Made by a program: the position numbers and the translations under genes. A model generated the notes under the pieces. The model was not told the DNA's origin, searched no databases, and saw only the letters and a list, made by a program, of their open reading frames with translations. From Moniliophthora roreri (Eukaryota > Basidiomycota > Agaricomycetes > Agaricales > Marasmiaceae): 64,000 bases of DNA. Of the stretch, positions 33,169 through 44,890 are shown piece by piece (within the stretch, counting starts at the first letter, position 1; each line of letters begins with the position of its first letter). The stretch is taken from contig LATX02000181.1 in the NCBI GenBank assembly GCA_001466705.2, forward strand, positions 620,001 through 684,000, given 5' to 3'.

Positions 33169-34770
33169 CTGTAGGGAACCTAACTATAACCATATGAATG
33201 CATTGGCTAATTAACTAAGCTCTCAAAAGTGCTATCAATGGGATTTTAACTTCTACTTTACTTTTCTATGACATCTGCAAAGTGCAAGCTGCAGTCAAAC
33301 AGTACAGAGGTACTTAGAGGAGACATCAAAACAGAAAGACGGCTTAGAACAGAAATGATCATAGAACGATCCTGCTCCGAAGTCAATATACGGATCAGAG
33401 TCAAAGCAGGCAATCTCTTAATAAAGAATTCACCAGTGGCTAAACAATATGCAATAAGCAAACTAGGTACAAAGACTGCTTGGAAAGACAGAAATCACTT
33501 CCAAAGGACATTCACTACCTATAGACAGATACAACAAGACATATGAAGAATATCTAACATGCAAGAAATCCTAAATAAGACCGAGCGTGCATTGTCAAAG
33601 GAGATAGGGACAATGACAGCATGTTCCGACCTTGGAAACTTTGGCATCTAGGCCTCTGCCGATGTGCAGATACTAGAAAAGGGGAAATGCTGTCAAAAGA
33701 CAGGACGGATACAGCCATCCACTTGTAGATACCTGACTTAGAAAAGAGAAAATACAAATTATAGAGTCTAGAACGCCTGGAGGCATAGATACCTGCGTGG
33801 ATATGGCCAGATACCCTAGTGGCCAGACTCCGTGACATCCAAATAATCCCTCTTTTAGTATCTCAGTCACTCATTTGTCATTTCCTGAATTATCGGACAT
33901 TATTTATAATTTTCTGTAGATATATTCCTGGACCATATATAAGGACAGTTAGATAATTGTACATACTCAAGTAACTCTGCCCCCTCTGATTGTGAATACA
34001 TGACAAGTTTGTTTGGTGTATAAATTTGTGTGCCATTCCAGTTTTGCTTCCTCACTACAGGCCCTGGAGATTGGTCCTGAGTGACTCCAGAGAGATAGAA
34101 ATCTGATAACAAACTTGCGTCGTAAGAGATAAGAGTAACATCTTGAGTGCGTTATAGCACTTTTCTAAGAGAAACTTTACACCAAGAAGGAGCCTTGGGC
34201 ACTTGGAGTGTGGCCTGTGTGTGTATCAGGTTGTGACACACTTAGAGTCTTAGCAAAGGGTGTGCCTGCGCTGAACTCTTTGTAGAAATTGGTCTAGGAC
34301 CTTTTCCAGTACACTGTGTGCTGTAGTTATCTTGAAGAAGTCTTGAACTCCGTAGGGTCAGACTATATCGGCTATTGAGTCTTTGTATGGGACTGTAGCT
34401 CTTGTGTTTGTGCTTTGTGCACCATGTTCTTTGTGTTTTGTGTGTGTGTTTGTGATATAAACCATTTTAAAACCATATATACTCCTCTGGAGGTGAACAC
34501 TTTGAAGTAGAACACTTCAATAAGAGAGAATCAACCTAGCTAAGAGTTTTATTGGCATTCTAAGTGTGGTAACTCTGATCACATTGATCCACACTTGCAC
34601 AACAAACTGAGTTAGACTTTTGGAGGTTATCTTTTTGGGTAGTTTTCCACTAGTCCTATCTTAGACAAATTACCGGAACTGGTTACAATGATTCTTAGTG
34701 TATCATACCCAGTTACTGGAGGTGATATCAGGTGGTGTGGGCAGATAACCATTGGTCATTTTTTCAGATG
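33169..34770 (+). mobile_element. CATCTG element in FDH promoter, right part
   Basis: Right 1.6 kb of the element. Its start (CTGTAGGGAA...) overlaps the end of 28384-30323, and it ends GGTCATTTTTTCAGATG at 34770, followed by TATAC of the FDH promoter. ORFs at 33268-33546 (+) and 33900-34112 (-) show no known transposase or retroelement motif. Total element length, combining parts, is about 3.5 kb. Confidence 0.75.
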
Positions 34771-35618
34771 TATACTTACTTTCCTGCTTTGATCCAGCCA
34801 ATCTCATCGATGTAGATGGAGTGGAAGAATATTTGTGTCTTTGTGTTGATATTTTTTGGATTGCCAGGGTCCCATACAATCTTCAATCAGATGGCCATAT
34901 TCCGAATCAGCCCATCCATAACGTTGGTGTAAATCTAGTCTGCACAGAAGGATTCGGACACTCGAAAAGGGACCCAGTACGGTGATAAACGGGCTTGCAG
35001 ATGACGCTGGCAAGAGAAGCATGAATATCAAATATCCGACACTAGTTTGGAAAACGTACTCTGCTCCAGCAGTTGCTCTGGTTTTGTCCTAATAGTCTTT
35101 TCAATCTGCATGATGGTTCTAAACAATAATCCAGGGAGACTTCTGCAGCCCAGGTTTTTGATTCGAACAATAAACAGAAGGTTGAGATGGTGATGGTTCA
35201 GGGTTAAGTTCAGTCACACCTGACTAGGTCCGGACTACGACCATCCGACCACCACTACTTGATCCTATCGCCTCAGTCCATTTCTCGACTGGTTTTGTCG
35301 AGATAGTGTAATTTGGAGAGGGAAGTTTTCGTGGATTTGTGCCCTATGAGTCTCAACTATGGGCAACTTGTTTTCTCACTTCCAGCCTTGCTAGGGTCTC
35401 GCACTGGAGTTGCTTATCATTTCTCTCCTATTGTCAGCAGCTCTTGACGAATGCTAGCAGCTACATCCAACAAATAAACTCCCTGGCCTCTCGGCGATCT
35501 CACCTGTCAAACGACGTGCACAAGTCAGAACTCCTTGTCCCCGATAACGATTATTTATGACCGTCCCCGCTACATAAGGTGATTTTCGTGACCATTTCTC
35601 CTTATTCATCGTCAGGGA
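34771..35618. repeat. FDH upstream segment, copy 1
   Basis: Aligns with 47668-48550 (upstream of FDH copy 2) and 63209-64000 (upstream of copy 3). No gene seen; minus-strand ORF 34804-35031 also exists in copy 2 but has no recognisable feature. The last 8 bases (35611-35618) are the left target duplication of the MITE. Confidence 0.75.
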
Positions 35619-36225
35619 TAGGGCTGCACGCCGTATCCGTACAGACGGTGGCGACGGTAACGGTTGTACGGCCACCATTACCGTACCGTCGAGGCAAAGG
35701 AATTGCCTCTGTACGGGACGGTGGACGGGACGGTTTGAACCCGTCCAAACCGTCCATAACACGGCCGACACAGCCGTATTGACGGTAATCTTCTTGGCTG
35801 TAAAGAAAACCGTCACGCGAATGGCAGCACACCCGACTCACCTACCATTGGCCTATGGTACGTCGCATGATACTTGATATTGGGTGTTTAGGCTCATAAC
35901 TATGGATATGTCAGCATATCAGCTTGCTCCTGGTAGATGCAGCTTGGGAATACATGGCTGTAATAGGGCTGGTTTGAGGCACCCGACATGCAGGATTTCG
36001 AGACTACCGATCCGATTGACTGGTGGTACGGTATCGTAAGGTCTTCCCCAAATTGGACTGTCTCATGCGATGTACCGTATATACGGCCGTAAATCAGTAT
36101 ATACGTCCGTATCCGACAGACCTTGTGCGAGTCGGCCATACGGGACGGATACGGAGATGTCGTAACCGATTTTGACCGTCCATTTGTACGGTCGTAACCG
36201 TATACGGTAACGGCGTGCAGCCCTA
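35619..36225. mobile_element. hAT-like MITE, 607 bp
   Basis: Terminal inverted repeats TAGGGCTGCACGCCGT at both ends (right end read in reverse). Flanked by perfect 8-bp target duplications GTCAGGGA at 35611-35618 and 36226-36233. The empty site is present at about 48552-48559 as a single ATCAGGGA. The interior is rich in CCGTACGG-type palindromes, which look like transposase-binding arrays. No transposase ORF. TIR start TAGGG and 8-bp duplication are hallmarks of hAT elements. Confidence 0.9.
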
Positions 36226-36233
36226 GTCAGGGA

Positions 36234-36650
36234 CTGATTTGAACTACAGGTATTGAAAGGTCCTATGCAGCGGAGCAGAATACTTACACGATGCACAAGA
36301 GGAGGCTATCGTGCATTTGCCAGCCTAGCGCGAAGCAGGGCTAGGGGTTCGTGGTTAAGAACATGTACAAGACAGCTCTTTCGATAACGTGAGTGAATCC
36401 ATTGCACAGTCCTATCTTCTTCTACAACTATGCGATGCTACCATTTGGGAGTCAGGATCCATATACCCTATCCTGTTGATCATACATGCCACATGTGCTA
36501 TGTATGGGGGAAAACGTAGCTAGGCAGTTGGTGTTATCTCAACCACTGCTCAGTATTCACTCCATCAAGTTGCAGTGAGTAACACTAGTGCCTCTAACTG
36601 CACATGTTTCCTCGACTAACAACCAAACTCCACTCGGAAGAGGATTATTA
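36234..36650 (+). pseudogene. Remnant of N-x-x-A-D-T membrane gene (copy M0')
   Basis: Degraded copy of the last exons of the membrane family at 53-61 kb: a MYKTALS-type segment, then GAGTCAGGATCCATATACCC (ESGSIYP) and a helix with in-frame stops. Nearly identical to 48541-48930 but cut off before the GIAPTL exon near 36640. The rest of 36651-36830 shows no gene. Confidence 0.6.
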
Positions 36651-36830
36651 TGAATAGTAATTTACCTAATACTTAGACTAGTATACTCATACAATATTAA
36701 CATCTATACTAGAGCCTTCACTTTCCCCTCGGAGGGTGTATAGATTGTGTTAGAGGCCAATGAGTCTTGGCGCGATGCTGCGTAGTCAGCGCACGCTTTC
36801 CGAACCGCGATTGCGCACTCACGCCTAGTG

Positions 36831-38790
36831 GTACAAGACTTTCATCGACACTCCCTCCAGATATTTACTGATAAAAAAAAGGCTCGATGTCACTTTTCTT
36901 GCTCTCATCTTGTCCTGGCCTTGTCTCTAGTTTCAGAAAGACCACTATCATACTCAGATATTCGAGCGCGTTGGTTGATCATCGGAACAACGCAAGTATT
37001 CCGTCTCTACATTTTAGTCCCGAAGCTGACGATGTTCCCTTTCTCCAGAAATCCAGCTTATCAGAAGGTTCGCCCGGAACTCAAGATGCTGAAGAGCAGT
37101 CGAGTCATGACGACGAAGCAGAGGGAGAGTGAAGAGAATGGAGCCATCCATCGGTAGAGGTATGTTACATGTCTCATTCCCCTTCAGTGCACATCCGTCT
37201 CGAAGCTCATCGCTACAATGACTCCAGATTCTTCCATGACATTCAACGGTCGAAAAGAAATCATTTATGTGCACCGTACTTCCCACCTCTCCAAGTCCTC
37301 TTCACGGAAATCATAACCATGTTTTGGCACTCTTCCGTATTCGGCACATGCCCGTTGGTTCCCGGGACCCAAGGGTCGAACTGGTACCACCTATCCCGGC
37401 TGTGACGCACTCACCCTTTATACATGCTCAAAGAAGAATCCCGCAGTTAGAACCACAGCGCGTCCAGTCCTCGCGAAGATGGGGATACAGTGGGGGCAAC
37501 TGGATAACTCTCAAATCACCTTACCGGAAAACGGTGAGGGAAGCAGCTTTGGCCGCGTCTTTTGCACATTTCCTCGAGGCCTAGGGCTCCACCTCGTGCA
37601 CCCATCACAGCATTCGCTTTCGAAGGTCCGGAGAGTCGTGTCTGTGAGGAAGCGCAAGGGGTTTCCTGTAATATCTGGGACACAGGCCAAGGAACGGGAG
37701 CGGGAATGGTGCTTGGAGAAGAACATACCTCGTTTCTGGTGTCGCTCAGCCCGAGCAGAAGAGGCAGGGGAATTGGCTAACAAGTCTTCGCCAGACTCGT
37801 CTAGCTGGACCCGTCGGACTAGCGCCGACCCACGGAGAACAGCCCAAATGTTCACCCATCGACGTCGTAGCCGTTAATGACTCAACACCTGCTCAACACT
37901 TACGTTTCATTTCCGCCATCATCTCTCTTGCACCCGAACCGTCACCACAAATCTGCCCCTGGTTCAGCATTGCTTTTTCGGGCACCCATTCATATCCTGG
38001 TCTCAGAGAGATGAGACTCACATTCAAAACGACCTCGAAGCGCGTTGATCAGTGGAAGAGCGTAAGTGTCCCGATCTTACATTCCATTCTTAAAAACCGA
38101 CGACACCTCTCTTTCCTTAGCTATCCAGCTCGTGCAAAGATACACCTGGAAGTTGAAGAGGTTTTGAGCTATGATCATGATGACGAAGCAGAGCGAAGGG
38201 ATAATGAGAAGAAAATGGGTATGTTGCATGCTATCCTTCCCCCAGCTTTCGTTTTCCTTCAACGTAGATCTGGCTCGAATCTCACCACCGTGATGTCTGC
38301 AGATCCTTATGTCACGTTCAACGACCGAAACAAAAACGTTCTATGTGCACCACTTATTCCGGATCTCAATCACCTCTCCGAGTCACCTCTTCGCTGAAAT
38401 CGCAATCGCGTCTCTAGCCCTCTTCCACGTTCACCACATTTTTTCCTTGTTCATTTCCGGAACCACAAGGTCAAACTGGTACCGCCTCTCCTGACCGCCT
38501 CGCACTCCGTCGTCTCCTTTCGCGCTCTGCGGAACCGTGATCTCGCATCCCCAGGCGATCACTGAGGATACCCGAAAGTAGGATAGGACAACCCTGCAGA
38601 GAGACGTTGGTTCTGACAGCGTTCTTTCCACCCTCGAGGCTCTGACGTGCACCAGGGATAGCATCCACATTACAAGGTCCAGAGAGCCATATTCACGAGG
38701 AAGAGCAAGGGCAGAATCACAAATGGCGCTCTTGCGATACAGCTTTGACGCAGACCGCGGTACAGGAGCAGTGTTCAGGAGATGAACAAG
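36831..38790. repeat. Unrecognised ~1.9-kb block, left copy
   Basis: Aligns with 42941-44890 in the same orientation at moderate identity, with small insertions and deletions. It holds two loosely related sub-units (36831-37870 and 37905-38790). Shared short frames such as LVSLSPSRRGRGIG / LVSLSSSTRRRGIG and QGNWLTS suggest an old gene, but every frame is broken. Function unknown. Confidence 0.55.
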
Positions 38791-40094
38791 TTTTGTTCCG
38801 GTATTATTCAGCTCATGCGGGGTAATCTGGTTCGAGCATTCATCAGGTGGTCCAATACTCGCCGAACCTATCGGAACAGAAGCATTCATGATCGAAACGT
38901 GTGCAGTGCATCTGTTCTGCGGTCAGATTTACGCGTTTTATCTTTTCCTGACTGGTTTGATTGTGATATGAGAAGTACGGGAGAAGGTATCCTAGGTCCT
39001 CGTATCATTCCCATCTTACTGACATCTAGTGTTCTTAGATACAGCTCACTGTACCAAGCGAACCCAGCATACTTTTCCTCGTTGCGCACCACTCTTCCAC
39101 GGTTCACGCTCGAAATTCACCATCGTAGTATGAACTTGACACTTTGTTCCAGCTTCTAGCTGATGAAACATTTGTAACATACAATTTAAGGGGTGTAGTC
39201 TATTTCAGTGGCATTCATTTTGTATCCCAATCTGGTTCTATGATGGTATGTCCTCACTTCAGGGTCAGAGGGAAAGTAGCTTTCGATGCTAACCTGAACA
39301 CCTTGCTGTTAGACATGACTAGGTGCCGATAACACTATAAGGCTTCCTTTGTACTATACGTGGCAGACAATCGATCACAATATCGTCGTCGAACTTGGTC
39401 TATGGTGAAAAAACCGAACTCGTTCTTGTCGGCGGTTTACGCCGACCGACTCTCTGACAAGTCAGATGCAATTGATAGGTCACAAAGGTGAGTCTTCAAC
39501 AGCTTTCATGACTGACCAGTGGCCAAGTCGACCCGGATGACTCCTGACTTCCGCGTGTGTTCCGTGGCGTTCGGCACCCCAAAATGAAATCGCAATTTAC
39601 GATTGACCGAGAAAGGGGAATGAAGGAACTCGGGCCTGCTTGCACCCGTGCGGGGTATTACCGTTCCTACATAATTGGGGCCTTTGGACGCCTGTCAGAG
39701 ACCGTGCGTGATGTCTGTCAGAATCACGGTCTCTGGGGTCAGTTTGTCAGTTTCGGTGTCATTATTACACTCTCTAAGACGTCAATTCAGGGCAAGGACA
39801 ACCTTGAGGACCGAACTCTCCTCCCTAATCTCCCTAATAGGCAAGCTCTTGACTTCTCGAATCCACCTCTGTCAAACTCACTTTGCACCACTTCCCATAT
39901 CTATGCTTCGCAGATCCCTCTACTTCACAAGGTAGGTGGCGGCCGAGTGGGGCACTTCCGAGTCTCGGGAACGAGATGAAAAGGCAAATTACCTTGCCTA
40001 GGCGTGTCTACATTCATACTGCCAATCCGAGCAGGTATATATATGTGGAGAAATATGTGGAGGACAACTACATCGATCTAAATCCACATCGATA
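38791..40094. other. Intergenic region before the S9 peptidase
   Basis: No convincing gene. Contains a perfect 11-bp inverted repeat, CAGAGACCGTG at 39696-39706 and its complement at 39725-39735, separated by 18 bases. Plus-strand ORF 39557-39979 spans it but has no recognisable feature. ATG-proximal DNA just before 40095 is the presumed peptidase promoter. Confidence 0.5.
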
Positions 40095-42253
40095 ATGTCT
40101 CCTCAGAGGGCACCTTACGGGACTTGGGACACCCCAATCACAGCCGATGCAATTACAGGAGACGTCAGAATCTCTCTCTTCAGTCATGTTATCCTCGTCG
40201 CTAACCCATCTTTCCACCTAACAGTCAACAACGCTATCCGACATTGTCGTCGACCCGATCACCTCGACCATCTACCACCTCGAAATTCGTCCACCGGAAG
40301 AGGGTCGAACCGTTCTCGTTGACACCCGTGCTAAACGCGATATCTTCGGGCCAGAATGGGATGCCTCCGATGGGGTTCATGAGTATGGAGGTGGCGCTGC
40401 TACCGTATACGATGGAATTGCCTATTTTTCAAACATCAAGGACGGAAGGATCTATCGTGTCTCCGTTAAGAATGACGGAGCGGCGCCTGAAGCTGTTACT
40501 CCAGGTAAGCACGTCTCATACCAGCTCAGAGTTGGTTGCTTATCGAAGCATCACAGAGGGCCCTTACCGCTATGCCAACTTGGCCGTCCATCCCAAGTAC
40601 ACCAATCTCATCGTCGCGATTCTTGAAGATCACACACACGACACACCTTCGGAAGTCGTGAATACTCTATGTCTTATCGACACAAACACCAAAACCGTTT
40701 CACCCAAATTCGTCAGTGGAAACGACTTTTACGCACACCCAGTCTTTTCAACCGACGGTAACTATCTTGCATGGCAAGAATGGAGTTTCCCCGATATGCC
40801 GTGGGATGGCAGCGAACTTCACGTCGCCAAAGTTCAAGTAGATGGTGGCAGCTTGACATTGAAGTCGAACGTCAAAGTCGCAGGCGAGAAGGAGACTTAC
40901 AGTGCTGGATACCCCCTCTGGGCGTCGAGCGAAACCTTGATTTTTATCTCGGATACTTCCGGCTTCGATAATCCCTGGAAATACACCGTATCTGACGGGA
41001 AAGCGTCGCCAATTTTACCAAAACCGATCGAAGAAGATTTCAGCAACAGTATGTGGTTTTTGAGCATGTTCCCTTTCGCCGTGATTGCGGGAGGGAAGCA
41101 GGGCATATTCAGCAGCTGGAAAGACGGTAAAAATGTTTTCAACTTGATTGATATCGATTCCGGGAGCAGGAGTGACGTGCCGGGTCCGTATGTCCTCATC
41201 GACAGTGTGCGCGCCGTCGGGGAGAACGGTATTGCTTTCATTGGTTCGGCACCCAATAAAGGAGACTCCGTAGTTCTTTACACCACGGACGGAACTTATA
41301 ATGTCTTGAAGCCAAACCCCAACTCTGATAAATTCGATCCGTCTATCGTATCTGTTGCTCGTGGCCTCACACTCCCCGGACCTTTGTATGTGGTGTATTA
41401 CCCTCCGCATAACCCCGATTACCAGGGTCTGGTAGGCGAGAAACCGCCATGCATAGTCAGCGTACATGGTGGACCAACGGGTATGGCGTATCAAGGTCTC
41501 GACTGGAACGTTCAATACTACACTTCGAGGGGATTCGCTTGGTTTGTTCCTTCATTTTGACTTGGTATTCTCGTCGTTGAACACTGGTTGATGTTTAGGT
41601 TGGACGTCAACTATGGAGGGTCTTTCGGTTATGGAAAAAAGTACCGCGACAGGTTGAATGGCGAATGGGGTATTGTGGACATAGAAGACTGCATTTCTTC
41701 TGTCAAAGCCATGTCTCAGGGCGGTGAAATCGATTCTCAACGCGTCGTCATTCGAGGTCGCTCAGCTGGAGGTTTTGCTACCCTCCTTTCTCTCTGCCAC
41801 TCTAGTGACCCCAATACCTATGCCGGTGGTACTTCTCTGTCTGGCGTCAGTGATTTGCTGGGACTGGCAAAGGACACACATAAATTCGAGTCGCAATATA
41901 CGTTCAAGCTTCTCGGAGGCACGCCTGAACAAGTCCCAGAGAACTATAAAGATAGGAGTGCCATTAACCATGTCGACACTTTCGATCGACCCCTGCTGGT
42001 TCGTTTTCTGTCTTGTATTGTGTTAATATGTACCCTTTAATCATCTCTGTGCCAGCTTATCCAAGGCGCTTGTGACCGGGTAGTTCCGCCAGTACAATCG
42101 ACATCTATTTACGACGCTATCAAGGCACGCGGAGGAGACGTAAAGTTAAGGCTGTATCCAGGCGAAGGACACCACATCGAACAGAAGGAACATCAGAAGG
42201 ATGCGCTGGAGCAGGAACTGGCACTTTACACGCGTATCCTCAAGCTGAAGTAA
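40095..42253 (+). CDS. S9 family serine peptidase (prolyl oligopeptidase type)
   Basis: Family S9 enzymes (dipeptidyl/acylaminoacyl peptidases) remove short N-terminal pieces from peptides. Exons 40095-40163, 40225-40504, 40557-41541, 41599-41998 and 42056-42253 give 1932 nt (643 residues), all phases matching. The N-terminal ~390 residues look like a WD/beta-propeller domain (WDGSELHVAKV; PLWASSETLIFISD). The C-terminal alpha/beta hydrolase has PCIVSVHGGPTGMA, the nucleophile in GRSAGGF, the acid in CDRVVPP and the His in GEGHHIE, so the catalytic triad is complete. No signal peptide is evident at MSPQRAPYGTW, so it is probably cytosolic. It sits between two copies of an unrelated repeat block. 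Confidence 0.92.
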
Positions 42254-42940
42254 AAACAGGGGTTTGATGAATTTGAAGCATTTGCATAGCAAGGGTAAAT
42301 CTCATGAATGAAAGACAATGTATAATAGTATCGGTATCGAACTTTGAAATATCATGTACTAGGTTCAGAATGAATTCGCTGATATCGGTCTCATCCGCTC
42401 TTGCCCTCCCTCTTCCGACATCCTATCTGCAACCCTCCCACCGGATGAGTCCGACAGCTTGAAGCTATCTTCAGCAATATTAGACAGGCCCCCAGGCATC
42501 AAGCGTACTCGATTAGGTGAAACCGGCCAATACGACGAACTCTTGGACAACCATTCGTAACATGCAATCGAAGACCTCCTCCAAGATGACGAGTGTGGAA
42601 TCGTACCACCAGGGCGAGCAAATTAGTTCGATTAACTGTGCACTCCATAGAAATCGCCGCGTGCCATTATAAAGAATCTCCCTCCCAAGACCTTGCCAAA
42701 CCCCGGCCCTCCGTACAGTGTTGTCACATCCTGTAAACGAATGACAGCAATGTTGCCACCACCTTCTCACAATTTGGCAGCTTCTTCCGGGGTAGCATCA
42801 GCATTTGTAGATGCAGATGTTGGTGTGGCTGGCGAGTGTCTGGCAGCGTTTCCGAATGAAATCAGTAAAGTTACATCTCCTTACATATCGCAAATCGGAA
42901 CGATTCAAACGTTCACCCCTACAACGTCCCAGATGGCCTC
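42254..42940. other. Region downstream of the S9 peptidase
   Basis: Contains the peptidase 3' end. No gene recognised; short ORFs on both strands (42365-42550, 42513-42770) lack family features. Confidence 0.5.
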
Positions 42941-44890
42941 CGGTATCTTTCTTTCACCCGAACCGTCACCGCAAAATCTGCCTCTGGCTCAACACCACTT
43001 TTCATGCTCTCATGTCCTGGTCTTGCCTCTTATCCCAGAAAGACAACTATCACATTCACCCAGATATCGGGGCGCGTTGGTTTGATCATTGGAACGATGC
43101 AAGTATTCCGTTTCTACTTTTTTAGTCCCGAAGCTGACAATGTTTCTTCTTCACTAGATATCCAACTTATCAGAAGGTTCACCCAGAATTCAAGGCGCTG
43201 GAGAGTAATCGAGTCATGACAACGAAGCAGAGAGGAAATAAAGAGAATGGAGCATCGGTAGAGGTATGTTCCATGTCTCTCATTCCCCTTCAATGTACAT
43301 CCGCTTCGAAGCTCATCGCTACGATGACCTCAGATCCTCCTATGGCATTCAACGATTGAAAAGAAAATATGTATGTGCACTACTTCCATCTAAGACGGTA
43401 CTACTTGCCTCTCCAAGTCAATTCTTCGCGGAAACCATAGCCACGTTTTGGCACCTCGCCGCATTCACCACCACATGCCTGTTCTTCCCGGTATCGAAGG
43501 GTCGAATTGATACCACCTATCCCAGCTGTGACGCATTCCCTCTCACCCTATATCATCGATTTTACATCCCGGTTCATGCTCAAAGCAGAACCCCGCGCCT
43601 AGAACCACAACGCCTCCAGTTCTCGCGAACATGGGGATACATTAGGCGCTGGATAAAACTCACATCACACCACCGGAAGACGGCGAGGGAAGCAGCTTTG
43701 GCCGCGTTATTTGCACCTTTCTCGAGGCCTAGGGCCCCACGTCGCGCACCCATCCCAGTATTCGCTTTTGAGGGACCAGAGGGTAGTGTCTGTGCGGAAG
43801 GGCAAGGGGTTTTCCTGTGTTATGTTGGACACAGACCACAGAACGGGAGTGAGAATGGTAGTCGGAAAAGAACACGCTCCGTTTCTGGTGTCGCTCAGCT
43901 CGAGCACAAGACGCAGGGGAATTGGCTAACAAGTTTTCGCAAGATTCGTCTAGCTGGATCCGTCTGAATAGCACCGACCCCCCCGGAGAACAGCCCAACG
44001 TTCACCCATCGACGTCGTAGCCGTTTATGGTTCAACACTCATGTTTCATTTCCACCATCATCTCTCTTGCACCCGAACTGTCAACATAAAATCTGCCCCT
44101 GGTTCAACATTGCCTTTTCAGGCACTCAGTTATATCCTGATCTCAGAAAGATGTCATTTACATTCAGAACGACCCCGAAGCGCGTTAGTTTATCAGTGGA
44201 AGAGCATAAGTGTCCCGATCCTATATTCCATTCCCCAGAACTGACGACACCTTTCTCTCCTTAGCTATCCAGCTCATGGAAAGATACACTTGGAAGCTGA
44301 AGAGTTCTTGAGCTATGGTCATGACGACGAGGCAGAGCAAGAGGATAATGAGAAGAAAATTGGGCATTGATAGGTATGTTACATGCTATCCTTGCCCCAG
44401 CTTTTATCTTCCTTCGACGTAGATCTGGCTCGGATCAGATCTTTCTATCACGTTCAATGACCGAAACAAGAACGTCTACGTGTACCAGTTATTCCGGATC
44501 TCAGCCACCTCTCTGAGTCACCTCTTCACTGAACTCGCAACCGCGTCTTTAGCCCTCCTCCACATGTACCACATTTTCCTTGTTTCGTTTCCGGAAACAC
44601 AAGGTCAAACTGGTGCCGCCTCTCCATCCGTCTTCTCCTTTCGCGCTCCGCGGAATCGTGGTTTCGCATCCCCAAGTGATCACTGAGGATACCCGAAAGT
44701 AGGATTGGTCAACCCTGCATGGAGACCCCGGAAGAAATTGCTGCATCGAAAACGCCTCCAATGCAACATTCGCGAGATTCTTTCGGTCTGATTGCGATCT
44801 AGTTCTGGCAAAGTCGTTCGCAGAATCCCGAGTCACGTTTCGGATAATCAAGGTAACCCGAGGCCAGATGCCCGAGGCGAGTCTAAACTC
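42941..44890. repeat. Unrecognised ~1.9-kb block, right copy
   Basis: Counterpart of 36831-38790. Best-conserved stretches are 43640-43980 with 37470-37810, and 44030-44340 with 37905-38210. One frame (43266-43967, 233 codons) stays open here but is broken in the other copy. No recognised domain. Confidence 0.55.

Noticed and set aside
33900..34112. Minus-strand ORF that might be a retroelement piece
   Set aside because: No reverse transcriptase, integrase or zinc-knuckle motif, and no LTR pair could be seen.
38431..38889. 152-codon minus-strand ORF
   Set aside because: It lies in the duplicated block and is broken in the other copy; no recognisable domain.
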